From contig NZ_LT706987.1 of the NCBI RefSeq assembly GCF_900155655.1, positions 1,333,352 through 1,397,351 of the forward strand: a stretch of 64,000 bases of DNA. The letters are read 5' to 3'. Of this stretch, positions 25,651 through 33,825 are shown piece by piece. The translations under genes and the position numbers were made by a program. How positions within the stretch are numbered: position 1 is the first letter of the stretch; each line of letters starts with the position of its first letter. This DNA is from Prevotella ihumii. Lineage in GTDB: Bacteria; Bacteroidota; Bacteroidia; Bacteroidales; Bacteroidaceae. The notes under the pieces were generated by a model that was not told where the DNA came from, did no database searches, and saw nothing but the letters and a program-made list of their open reading frames with translations.

Positions 25651-26561
25651 TGCGCAACTCCAAACTCTCCAACCAGCTCGACCTCCTTCTCCTCCTTTCA
25701 GACACGCGAGGATATACCATAGCCGAATTGTGCGAACGGATTAACATCTCACGCCGCAACCTGTATTACCTTTTCGACTTTCTTCGCGAAGCAGGATTTG
25801 TACTCTTCAAGAAAGGCGATTTGTATCACATTGATAGGCGGTCGCCCTTTTTTGCCCAGCTGCTCAAAACCATACAGTTCTCCGACAACGAAATGCGAAC
25901 CATTTACAACCTTCTCTTGATGGCAGGTACGGGCAGCGAGGTGGTAAACCAATTGCGCCATAAGTTGGACAACGCCTACAACTTCTCTGTAAACGTCAAT
26001 TCGCCCCAACATCGCCACATACTCAACAATGTAAAACTCATCAGCACTGCCATCTTGAACAAACGAATGGTACGCATCGTAGGCTATTCCAGTCCGCATA
26101 GTCAAACCGTTTCCGACCGCATTGTAGAGCCTTTCTTCTTGATGAACAACAATCAAGATATACGCTGTTATGAGTTGAAGACCAAAATGAACAAAACCTT
26201 TCGTATCAATCGTATGGAAAGGGTAGAAATGGTGGATACCCCTTGGCTATATGAAGACCAGCATCGCCAAATCTTTACCGACCTTTTTATGTTTAGCGGT
26301 GAAGAACGTATGCGCATCAAACTTCGTCTTGGGCAACTTTCTCGCAATTTATTCTTAGAAGAATATCCGCAAGGCTTTAATTATCTTTCCCCCATCGACG
26401 ACAATCATTGGTTGCTCGATATTGAGGTGAGCGACTATCGAGGCATTGGACGATTTGTTCTCGGCTTGCTCTCCGATATTCAGATTATAGAAAACGACAA
26501 ATTCACGACTTTTATCCGCTCCCAATTGCTCCACCATTTGGAGAAACTTGAAACGACATAA
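25650..26561 (+). CDS. HTH/WYL-domain transcriptional regulator
   Basis: 303 aa. An N-terminal winged helix ('GYTIAELCERINISRRNLYYLFDFLREAGF', about 20-52) is followed by a middle helical region and a WYL domain (about 125-215, 'AILNKRMVRIVGYSS', 'RIVEPFFLMNNNQDIRCYEL', 'TFRINRMERVEM') plus a C-terminal extension. WYL domains sense ligands such as nucleic acids; many such proteins respond to DNA damage or phage, but the regulon here is unknown. It is co-transcribed with rnhB. A family B element begins directly at its stop. Confidence 0.88.
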   Translation: MRNSKLSNQLDLLLLLSDTRGYTIAELCERINISRRNLYYLFDFLREAGFVLFKKGDLYHIDRRSPFFAQLLKTIQFSDNEMRTIYNLLLMAGTGSEVVNQLRHKLDNAYNFSVNVNSPQHRHILNNVKLISTAILNKRMVRIVGYSSPHSQTVSDRIVEPFFLMNNNQDIRCYELKTKMNKTFRINRMERVEMVDTPWLYEDQHRQIFTDLFMFSGEERMRIKLRLGQLSRNLFLEEYPQGFNYLSPIDDNHWLLDIEVSDYRGIGRFVLGLLSDIQIIENDKFTTFIRSQLLHHLEKLETT

Positions 26562-26751
26562 GGCAGGTTCTATAAATTAGCTTTGTTAGATTTTGAGCTA
26601 TTTTTGGTTGTTTTTTGAAAACGTTTAGCGATCTAAACAACTGAGAAAACAAACGAAAAGATCCAAAATAAGGTGCAAAGACGAAGAAAAGCATAACATC
26701 TAAACGCTTTAAAATAATGACGATATGCGGTGGTAATTTATAGAACCAGCC
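26562..26751. repeat. Family B element carrying family A sequence (copy B3)
   Basis: 190 bp with terminal repeats GGCAGGTTCTATAAATTAGC and GGTAATTTATAGAACCAGCC (18 of 20 inverted). The interior, about 26590-26715, is a family A core (GTTTAGCGATCTAAAC; GGTGCAAAGACGAAGAAAAG) without its own AACCC ends. Composite of two repeat families. Confidence 0.8.
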
Positions 26752-26839
26752 ATAAGCGTCTGTCATAAAAACCTATTCTTATTGTTCTCTTTTTACTTTC
26801 TTCCCCCTTTGCAGTTCCAAACATCTATCTTACACTTCT

Positions 26840-26924
26840 AAAACATATATGTTTGGGACTGTCAAAGTTCAACTTTGAGGAGGTAAAACATATATGTTTT
26901 GCAGTGTCAAACATATATGTTTTG
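26840..26924. repeat. Family D palindrome array (copy D2)
   Basis: AAACATATATGTTT, AAAGTTCAACTTT, AAACATATATGTTT, AAACATATATGTTT, each separated by 8-9 variable bases. The rest of the 440-base gap from 26752 to 27191 shows no gene, promoter box or RNA I can support. Confidence 0.8.
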
Positions 26925-27180
26925 CAAGCCCTTTCTAACCCCTTTATGCTCAATAGGTTATCTTTCTTTGTATTCTCCTTTCTGTTCTTATTTTCGATTG
27001 TTCTATATGCGAACTTCCATTCTTTGTGCTCTATCTACCTTGCCTTGTGCTTTACAATGCGTCTATACTCATTTTACACCTTATTATATATATAGGGGGT
27101 GTTCCCCATCTGTTTTATCCTTTTTTATCTTTTCATAAGGTTCATATTCCCAAGCCTTATCCCATACATCTGTAATGTTT

Positions 27181-27191
27181 AACCCAAATCG
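27181..27191. repeat. Interrupted family A/C terminal repeat, outer piece (IS110 target, right flank)
   Basis: AACCCAAATCG is the outer part of AACCCAAATCGGTCGTTAG. The rest, GTCGTTAGA, lies at 28542-28550 on the far side of the IS110 element. Joining the two restores the consensus exactly. Confidence 0.85.
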
Positions 27192-27234
27192 CTTTCTATG
27201 TTAAAATCCAAATGTTTTGACCATTATTTTCAAT

Positions 27235-28260
27235 TTATGCTGAGATTTTATAATCAGGGGTGAATGTTTGGCGGTTTCTAACCATTGCAGTGACCAAATG
27301 CACAAGTTTGTTCTTGACATTGTTCAATGCAACTTGCTTCTTCTTTCCGCGTTCCACGAGGCGCATATAGTACCTCGCCATAACGGGATTGAATTTGACG
27401 GCAGCCAGTGCAGCTTGTGTCAGCATGGCCTTTATCTGGCGGTTCGCCATATAATGTACATGCGGATCAGAATGCACACTGGTGCCAGAGTCTTTTCCGA
27501 ATGGGGCTAAGCCGTAATAGCAGGCAATCTTGCGCGAGTCGTAGTTGAAACGACGGAAGTTGTCTGTATACACCATCAGACAGACAGCGTTCTGCGTTCC
27601 TATGCCAGGCACCGAGGTCACGATTGTGAACACCTCGGTGAGCTCTTCGTCCGACTTAATGAGCTCGGCGATTCGCTTGTCTATCTTCTCTACTTCCTTG
27701 TTGAGTTCTGACAGGATATGCCTTCCGCTCTGCGAGATCATCGTCTTGATAGGCGATTTCTCCATAGTGAGCTTCTTCTCGCCTCTACGCACCTGAAAGC
27801 TGCATCTATGGCGTACCACCATTTGACGATACAGAAACAGCTCTCGTAGTTGTGCAAGTGACTCGCTAAGTGGCTTGTACATAACGGCTTTGTCGTGATT
27901 TCTCATAGCGTATTCTGCAATCATCGAGGCGTCGGCGCGGTCAGACTTCAATCGTCTGAGACCTGATGCGTCCTTGATGCTCTTGGCGTTCTCAAGCCAC
28001 ATGTCGTAGCCTTTGCCGTAGAGGAAGTTGCATAGTCCTTTGCTGTAGTCGCCAGTATTTTCACCGCAGAAGAGCCACAGGGAAGGGTCGATGCCGTAGG
28101 AATTCTTCTCCACCCACTTGACCAGTTGCTTGTAGCCAGACACTGTTGTCTTGAACTCGTTGAACACTCTTGGGGCCGTTTCTGTCAGACCGTCTGCAAA
28201 AATGATAGCCACATCAACTTTTTCTTTCGAAAAATCAACTCCGATAAATAAATTCTTCAT
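27235..28260 (-). CDS. IS110-family transposase (bridge-RNA-guided recombinase family)
   Basis: 341 aa from the ATG at 28260. The N-terminal RuvC-like DEDD domain has D9 ('FIGVDFSKEKVDVAI'), E67 ('LFCGENTGDYSK'), D107 and D110 ('LKSDRADASMIAEYA'). The C-terminal Transposase_20 domain has 'TSVPGIGTQNAVCLMVY' and 'YYGLAPFGKDSGTSVH', where S258 is the candidate nucleophilic serine. A coiled-coil-like link runs from about 180 to 205. All catalytic positions are intact, so the element may be active. IS110 recombinases insert a circular DNA at sites specified by a bridge RNA. Confidence 0.95.
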   Translation of the reverse strand: MKNLFIGVDFSKEKVDVAIIFADGLTETAPRVFNEFKTTVSGYKQLVKWVEKNSYGIDPSLWLFCGENTGDYSKGLCNFLYGKGYDMWLENAKSIKDASGLRRLKSDRADASMIAEYAMRNHDKAVMYKPLSESLAQLRELFLYRQMVVRHRCSFQVRRGEKKLTMEKSPIKTMISQSGRHILSELNKEVEKIDKRIAELIKSDEELTEVFTIVTSVPGIGTQNAVCLMVYTDNFRRFNYDSRKIACYYGLAPFGKDSGTSVHSDPHVHYMANRQIKAMLTQAALAAVKFNPVMARYYMRLVERGKKKQVALNNVKNKLVHLVTAMVRNRQTFTPDYKISA

Positions 28261-28283
28261 ATATTTGTACAATTTTATTAAGT

Positions 28284-28444
28284 AGAATTGGTCGATAGTT
28301 GTATGGACTAGAACTCTAAATAGGCTTCGTGTCGATAACTTTCTATCTGGTCTTTGCAACTATGTCGATGAGGTCCGAAACGATTTATAGCTTTTAGCTG
28401 GGTCGTTAGCTGGTTTACCTCTTCGACAGACCGATTCTACCTTT
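28284..28444 (-). ncRNA. Predicted IS110 bridge RNA
   Basis: Starts just after the TACCTTTG promoter and ends before the transposase. Closing stem: AGAATCGGTC (28438-28429) with GACCAATTCT (28293-28284), 9 of 10 paired. Stem-loop 1: TGTCGAAGAGGT (28428-28417) with ACCTCATCGACA (28374-28363). Its loop contains GCTAACGACC (28410-28401) and AAATCG (28386-28381), which match the left flank CTAACGACC and the complement of the right flank CGATTT. Stem-loop 2: GATAG (28347-28343) with CTATC (28298-28294). It contains ATAGAAAG (28346-28339), identical to the IS right end, and TTAGAG (28319-28314), complementary to CTCTAA at the left end. Target- and donor-binding loops are thus both accounted for. 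Structure drawn by eye. Confidence 0.85.
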
Positions 28445-28450
28445 TTACAA

Positions 28451-28458
28451 CAAAGGTA
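28451..28458 (-). promoter_or_regulatory. -7 box TACCTTTG for the bridge RNA and transposase
   Basis: CAAAGGTA on plus. The predicted start near 28444 falls six bases before the closing stem of the leader RNA. Confidence 0.65.
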
Positions 28459-28553
28459 CGAAACTGTCTTTAGCAATCATAGTTTTACCTTGATTATTTA
28501 ATGTTTATGCGACTGCGTCGCATTCTTCTGCAAACTTAGAGGTCGTTAGAATA

Positions 28554-28673
28554 GTCGGACGTGTCCGACCAGTCCGACCAGTCCGACCAGTCCGACCAGT
28601 CTGACCAGTCTGACCAGTCTGACCAGTCTGACCAGTCTGACCAGTCCGACTGGTCCGACTGGTCCGACTGGTC
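28554..28673. repeat. Family C array (copy C5), the host of the IS110 insertion
   Basis: About 13 units of the 9-nt motif: one GTCGGACGT, then GACCAGTCC/T repeated about nine times, then GACTGGTCC three times. The terminal repeat just left of it (GTCGTTAGA at 28542) is the part cut off by IS110. The right terminal repeat is truncated after GGTCTAA. Confidence 0.85.
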
Positions 28674-28785
28674 TAATTTGTCTTTTCTCCCTATCTTTTC
28701 CATAGGTTTAATTTGTTTTGAGTTAATAAAAGTGAAAAACATCATCATTTCATTAATTTTATTTGTTCTGTTAATAAAGAACTTC

Positions 28786-28793
28786 TATCTTTG
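28786..28793 (+). promoter_or_regulatory. Promoter of the first SusC/SusD operon (TATCTTTG with TTTG 20 bases upstream)
   Basis: TTTG at 28762-28765 and TATCTTTG at 28786-28793 have the spacing of the Bacteroidetes -33/-7 pair. The leader is about 115 nt. Confidence 0.65.
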
Positions 28794-28913
28794 CAATTAT
28801 GTTAAAAGATGAAACACACTTCTTCTTTAACTAAGCTATGAGAAATTGGGCGTAGGCCTGTATAATTGTGGAAATTATATCAACTAATAATTAATTTAAA
28901 AGAGAGAGATTTT

Positions 28914-31900
28914 ATGGAAAAAAGACTAACAATGTTTCTCGCTTCTCTGTTCCTAAGCATAGGAATAGCGATAGCACAAACAACGATTAGCGGTACCGTT
29001 ATTTCTTCTGAAGACGGACTACCTGTCATTGGTGCTTCTGTTACAGTAGTAGGAGATGCCAAGAATGGTACAGCCACCGACATGGACGGTCACTTTACTT
29101 TGTCTGCTCCTGCAGGTTCACACATTAAAGTGACTTCTATTGGTATGCAAACCTTGACTTTGAAGGGGTCTGCCAACATGAAGATTACAATGGATCCAGA
29201 AGCTAACACCATGAACGAAGTTATGGTTGTTGCTTATGGTACACAGAAGAAGTCAGCATTTACTGGTTCTGCTGCTGTTGTAAAGTCTGACGACATTACA
29301 AAGGTGCAGGTTACTAACGCTGTTGACGCTTTGAAGAACAAGATTTCTGGTGTGCAGATGACACAAGGTTCAGGTGCTCCAGGTTCATCTTCAAGTGTCC
29401 TCATTCGTGGTATCGGTTCTATCAACGCTGGTGGTGCTCCTTTGTATGTTGTGGACGGTTCACCATTCGACGGTGATATTAAGTCTATCAACCCTCAGGA
29501 CATCGAAAGCATGACTGTCCTCAAGGACGCTGCTTCAGCTGCACTTTATGGTGCTCGTGGTGCTAACGGTGTTATCATGATTACAACAAAGGCTGGTCGT
29601 GCAGACCGTGGTACTATCACGGTTGACGCTAAGTGGGGTGTTAAGTCACGTGCAATTCCTGATTACCAATACATCACAGACCCTGCTGGTTACTACGAAA
29701 TGTACTACAAGGGACTTTACAACTATGCTAAGAACGGTCAGAACATGAGCGACGAAAACGCTTATATGTGGGCTAACCAACAACTTACTGCTCAAAACAG
29801 CTTTGGTTTGGGTTACAATGTTTATACATACCCAGATGGTCAGACACTCATCGGTCGCAATGGTAAGTTGAACCCTAACGCTACGCTTGGTCGTATGGTT
29901 AAAGGTTCAGATGGTAAAGAATATTGGCTTCAACCTGACAACTGGATTGATGCTATCTATAGCAACGCTCTCCGTCAGGAATACTCTGTAACTGCTGTGG
30001 GTAACACAGATAAGTCTACATTCTATGGTTCTATCAACTACTTGAACGATGATGGTATTACTGTAGCTTCTGACTACGAACGTTTCACAAGCCGTTTGAA
30101 GGCTGACTACCAAATCAACGATTGGTTGAAGATTGGTGGTAACATGAACTACTCTCACTATACTGTCCACGCTGCTAACGGCGGTGAAGGTACATCAAGC
30201 GACTCTGGTAACATGTTCGCGCTCACACGTATTGCTCCTATCTATCCTTTGTATATGCGTGATGCTAACAAGCAAATTCTGACCCACAAGGCTTCTGGTC
30301 TTGACGCATACGACTATGGTGATAAGTACGGTGGTACTCTTGGTATCGCTCGTCCATTCTTGGGTGGTTCAAACGCATTGTCTGACAACCGTGTAAACCT
30401 CGATATGGCTGACGGTAACACATTCAATGGTGTAGGTACTGTTGATGTACGTTTCTTGAAGGACTTCTCTTTCCGTAGCGTTAACTCTGTTTACTTGAAG
30501 GAATCTCGTGGTAAGGGTACTGTTAACCCTTGGTTCGGTCTCTATGCTCAAGATAACGGTTCTGTATCTATCAGCCACAGCCGTTCATGGTCTTACAACT
30601 TGCAACAGATCTTGAATTGGAAGCACGCATTGGGTTCACACGACTTCGATGTTATGCTCGGTCACGAATACTATCGTCTTACAGGTACAAAATTGAGCGG
30701 TAACAAGAGCAATATGTTCGACCTTAATTATAATGAACTTTCTGGTGCAGCTGTAACACGTGGTACAAGCTCAAGCAACAGTCTCTACAACACAGAAGGT
30801 TGGTTCGGTCGTATCAACTATAGCTATGCTAACAGATACTTCGGCGAATTCTCTTATCGTCGTGATGCTTCTTCTATGTTCCACCCAGATCACCGTTGGG
30901 GTAACTTCTGGTCATTTGGTGGTGCATGGCTCATCTCTAAGGAAGATTGGTTCAACGCTCCTTGGGTAGACGAATTGAAGTTCAAGGCTTCTTATGGTGC
31001 ACAAGGTAACGATAATATCCCTTCATTCCTTTACACACGTACATACTCTATCGTTCCTAACGGTAACGACGTAGCTGCACTTCCTGGTTCTTTCGGTAAC
31101 GAAAATATCTCTTGGGAAAAGCAAGGTATGTTCAACGTAGGTTTCGACTTCTCATTCTGGCGTGGTCGCTTGAGCGGTAGCCTTGTTTACTTCGACCGTT
31201 CAACAAAGGATATGCTCGCATTCTTCTCATTGCCAATTTCTTTCGGTTTCGGCGGTTACTATGACAACGTAGGTGATATGAGCAACCGTGGTGTCGAACT
31301 CGAATTGTTCGGTGACATTATCCGCACTAAGGACTTGAAGTGGAGCGCTAACCTCAACTTCACATCTTATAAGAATAAGGTAACACGTATCGCTGACGCT
31401 AACAAGACGAACTGGCTTGATGGCTATCAGGGTTACAACGACGGAAACTTCTTCTTCGGTGAAGGGCTCTCTATGTACACATTCCGCTTGAAGAAGTATG
31501 CAGGTGTTAACCCTAAAACTGGTGAGTCTCTTTTCTATAAGGATATTTATAAGAAGGATGCTAATGGTGCATTCGAACGTGACGCTAATGGTCAGTTCAT
31601 CGTTGATCACGTAGAAAAGGTAGCTAACCCTGAAGAAGCACAATACCACACTTGCGGTACATCATTGCCTGATGCATACGGTGGTTTCGGTACAAGTTTC
31701 GAATGGAAGGGTATTGACCTCTCTATCGACTTCGGTTATCAGCTCGGTGGCCAAATGTTCGATGGCAACTACGCATCTTCAATGAATCACAACCGCGGTT
31801 CTGCTATGCACGTTGACTTGTTGAATGCTTGGAGTCCTGAAAATCCTAACTCTAACATTCCACGTGTACAGTTTGCTGACCGTTACACAGCAGCAAGCTC

Positions 31901-32147
31901 TGACCGTTGGCTTACATCAGCTTCTTACCTCAGCCTCCAAAACATCAACCTTGGTTACACATTCCCAGCTAAGTTGACACGTAAGATTGGTCTCGCTAAG
32001 GTTCGTGTTTACGCAGTAGGTGACAACCTTTGGGTATGGTCTAAGCGTCAAGGTCTCGACCCACGCCAGTCTATCTCAGGTAGCGTTTCTAATGTAATTT
32101 ACTCTAACGTACGCACAATTTCTGGTGGTATTACTGTAACATTCTAA
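28914..32147 (+). CDS. SusC/RagA family TonB-linked outer-membrane protein
   Basis: 1077 aa from the ATG at 28914 (preceded by AGAGAGAG). Signal peptide to 'GIAIAQ', CarboxypepD_reg-like domain ('ISGTVISSEDGLPVIGASVTV'), TonB-box-like 'MNEVMVVAYGTQKKSAFTG', plug with 'VLIRGIGSINAGGAPLYVVD' and 'DAASAALYGARGANGVIMIT', and a long barrel ending 'GGITVTF'. It forms the transport channel under the SusD lid. The codons are strikingly uniform (GGT, GCT, CGT, AAG, AAC), suggesting very high expression. The SusD ATG overlaps its stop. No glycan enzyme is nearby, so the substrate may be peptide or oligosaccharide; unknown. Confidence 0.95.
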   Translation: MEKRLTMFLASLFLSIGIAIAQTTISGTVISSEDGLPVIGASVTVVGDAKNGTATDMDGHFTLSAPAGSHIKVTSIGMQTLTLKGSANMKITMDPEANTMNEVMVVAYGTQKKSAFTGSAAVVKSDDITKVQVTNAVDALKNKISGVQMTQGSGAPGSSSSVLIRGIGSINAGGAPLYVVDGSPFDGDIKSINPQDIESMTVLKDAASAALYGARGANGVIMITTKAGRADRGTITVDAKWGVKSRAIPDYQYITDPAGYYEMYYKGLYNYAKNGQNMSDENAYMWANQQLTAQNSFGLGYNVYTYPDGQTLIGRNGKLNPNATLGRMVKGSDGKEYWLQPDNWIDAIYSNALRQEYSVTAVGNTDKSTFYGSINYLNDDGITVASDYERFTSRLKADYQINDWLKIGGNMNYSHYTVHAANGGEGTSSDSGNMFALTRIAPIYPLYMRDANKQILTHKASGLDAYDYGDKYGGTLGIARPFLGGSNALSDNRVNLDMADGNTFNGVGTVDVRFLKDFSFRSVNSVYLKESRGKGTVNPWFGLYAQDNGSVSISHSRSWSYNLQQILNWKHALGSHDFDVMLGHEYYRLTGTKLSGNKSNMFDLNYNELSGAAVTRGTSSSNSLYNTEGWFGRINYSYANRYFGEFSYRRDASSMFHPDHRWGNFWSFGGAWLISKEDWFNAPWVDELKFKASYGAQGNDNIPSFLYTRTYSIVPNGNDVAALPGSFGNENISWEKQGMFNVGFDFSFWRGRLSGSLVYFDRSTKDMLAFFSLPISFGFGGYYDNVGDMSNRGVELELFGDIIRTKDLKWSANLNFTSYKNKVTRIADANKTNWLDGYQGYNDGNFFFGEGLSMYTFRLKKYAGVNPKTGESLFYKDIYKKDANGAFERDANGQFIVDHVEKVANPEEAQYHTCGTSLPDAYGGFGTSFEWKGIDLSIDFGYQLGGQMFDGNYASSMNHNRGSAMHVDLLNAWSPENPNSNIPRVQFADRYTAASSDRWLTSASYLSLQNINLGYTFPAKLTRKIGLAKVRVYAVGDNLWVWSKRQGLDPRQSISGSVSNVIYSNVRTISGGITVTF

Positions 32148-33793
32148 TGGAAAAGAAACAAATTATGAAAAATATTAATAAATCAATATTTGGTGTAGTT
32201 CTTGCAGGTCTTACTGCTGCTACAATGACAAGCTGTATTGAAGACGTAGAACCTCGTAGCGGTACTGCTACTGCTGATATGGTAGCAAAATCACCTACAG
32301 CTACAAACGCTTTGGTGAATGGTCTTCCTGCATACGGTAAAGTAGTTTGGGGAGATGGTCACTGGAGCTATGGTACTCCTGCGCTTATGCGTATTCGTGA
32401 CGTTATGGCTGACGACTATGTAGTAGTTGACCACGACTACAACCAATTCAGCATATGGGCTAGTACTGACGTTCTTGGCCCATCATACAAAGTTGCTCAG
32501 TTCGTGCAATCATACTATTATAGGTATATCTTGCTTGCAAATACTGTAATCGGTCGTGTCGACCCAGCTAAGGCTGAACCAAAAGACCTTGGTTTCCTCG
32601 GTATAGGTTATGCTTATCGTGCAGCTGAATATCTTGATATGGCTCGTATGTATGAGTTTAAGAACAACGACGTCTTCCCTGATGGTAAGAATGATCAAGG
32701 TCAGGTTGTGACAGGTCTTACTTGTCCTATCGTTACTGATACTTTGACAGAAAAGGGTGCACGCAAAAACCCACGTGCTACTCACGAGCAGATGTTTAAG
32801 TTCATCGAGTCTGACTTGAACAATGCAGAGAAGTATATCGTTAACTCTGACGACAATAAGGCTAACACATTGCCAACATTGGCTGTTGTTTATGGTTTAA
32901 AGGCACGTCTTTATCTTTGGAACGAAGACTACGCTAAGGCTAAGGAATATGCTCGCAAGGCTATCAACGAGTCAGGACTTAGACCAATGACAGAGGAGGA
33001 GGCAACCAACCCACGTTATGGTTTCAACGACATCACTAAGTGGATGTGGGGTGGTCAGTACTCTACTGAAGACCGTGCTGTTAAGACTGGTATCGTGAAC
33101 TTTACTTCTTTCGCTTGTAACGAAACTGTATTTGGTTACGCAGGTAATGGTCCGATGAATATGATTGGTAAGAGCTTCTATGACAAGCTTAGCGATACTG
33201 ACTGGCGTAAGGCCATGTGGAAGGCTCCAGCTGACAAGCCTGAATTGGCTAAGAAGAACAAGTATGTTCACCCAGCCTTTGCAAATCGTCTTCCAGTTTA
33301 TGGTTCTTTGAAGTTCCGTCCAAACAAGGGCGACTTCCAGAACTCTAACGTTGCTGTGGTTTCTGCTTATCCTTTGATGCGTGTTGAAGAAATGTATCTT
33401 ATCGAAGCTGAAGCTGCTGAGCACATAGCTGCAGGTACAGGTGTCGAACTTCTTAACAAGTTTATGAAGTATCGTGATGAGAACTACAAGTTCGAAGCTA
33501 AGTCACAGAAGGAAAACATCGATGAAATTATGTTCCAAAAGCGCATTGAGCTTTGGGGTGAAGGTATTTCATTCTACGACATCAAGCGTTTGGATATTCC
33601 TGTAACACGTGGTTATGCGGGTACAAACTTCTTTGATGAATGGCGTTTCAATACCACTGGTCGTCCAGCTTGGATGAACTTCTGTCTCGTCAACTTAGAA
33701 GAAAACGATAACCCTGCTGTTGCTGGTTGGAACAACCCAGACCCATCACGTAAGTACGGGCTCTGGAAGGATCCAAATCCATCACCATTTTAA
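32147..33793 (+). CDS. SusD/RagB family nutrient-binding lipoprotein
   Basis: 548 aa from the ATG overlapping the SusC stop (TAATG); ATG 32165 gives a tidier signal peptide and is a good alternative. Lipobox 'ATMTSC', then the TPR-rich SusD fold: 'LGFLGIGYAYRAAEYLDMARMYEF', 'TLAVVYGLKARLYLWNEDYAKAKEYARKAI', 'YPLMRVEEMYLIEAEAAEHI' and the C-terminal 'IDEIMFQKRIELWGEGISFYDIKRL'. It sits on the cell surface and closes over the SusC channel. The codon bias is the same strong type as in SusC. Confidence 0.94.
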   Translation: MEKKQIMKNINKSIFGVVLAGLTAATMTSCIEDVEPRSGTATADMVAKSPTATNALVNGLPAYGKVVWGDGHWSYGTPALMRIRDVMADDYVVVDHDYNQFSIWASTDVLGPSYKVAQFVQSYYYRYILLANTVIGRVDPAKAEPKDLGFLGIGYAYRAAEYLDMARMYEFKNNDVFPDGKNDQGQVVTGLTCPIVTDTLTEKGARKNPRATHEQMFKFIESDLNNAEKYIVNSDDNKANTLPTLAVVYGLKARLYLWNEDYAKAKEYARKAINESGLRPMTEEEATNPRYGFNDITKWMWGGQYSTEDRAVKTGIVNFTSFACNETVFGYAGNGPMNMIGKSFYDKLSDTDWRKAMWKAPADKPELAKKNKYVHPAFANRLPVYGSLKFRPNKGDFQNSNVAVVSAYPLMRVEEMYLIEAEAAEHIAAGTGVELLNKFMKYRDENYKFEAKSQKENIDEIMFQKRIELWGEGISFYDIKRLDIPVTRGYAGTNFFDEWRFNTTGRPAWMNFCLVNLEENDNPAVAGWNNPDPSRKYGLWKDPNPSPF

Positions 33794-33825
33794 GTAATCA
33801 ACTTTATTAAAAGAATAAGAAAAGT

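Larger units (their letters stand above)
27192..28540 (-). mobile_element. Complete IS110-family insertion sequence (about 1.35 kb)
   Basis: The ends are defined, within one or two bases, by the interrupted repeat: AACCCAAATCG to the left and GGTCGTTAGA to the right rejoin to the family A/C terminal repeat. There are no terminal inverted repeats and no target duplication longer than the shared core, as expected for IS110. Inside are one transposase gene and, upstream of it, a structured ~160-nt leader RNA. In transposase orientation the left end reads TCTAAGTTTGC and the right end ACATAGAAAGC. Confidence 0.9.

Noticed and set aside
26840..26924. Family D arrays as a CRISPR array
   Set aside because: Repeats are 13-14 bp palindromes with only ~9-base spacers and two alternating repeat types; no cas genes are present.
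28507..28521. TGCGACTGCGTCGCA hairpin near the IS110 end as a terminal inverted repeat
   Set aside because: IS110 elements lack terminal inverted repeats and no partner copy is seen at the other end; the target-site evidence places the boundary 20 bases further out.
28561..28812. Reading frame encoding (Ser-Asp-Gln)n, and similar Ser-Asp repeats at other family C arrays
   Set aside because: A 9-nt tandem unit keeps any frame open; the frames lack ribosome-binding sites, occur on both strands and end just outside the arrays. They are repeat translations, not proteins.
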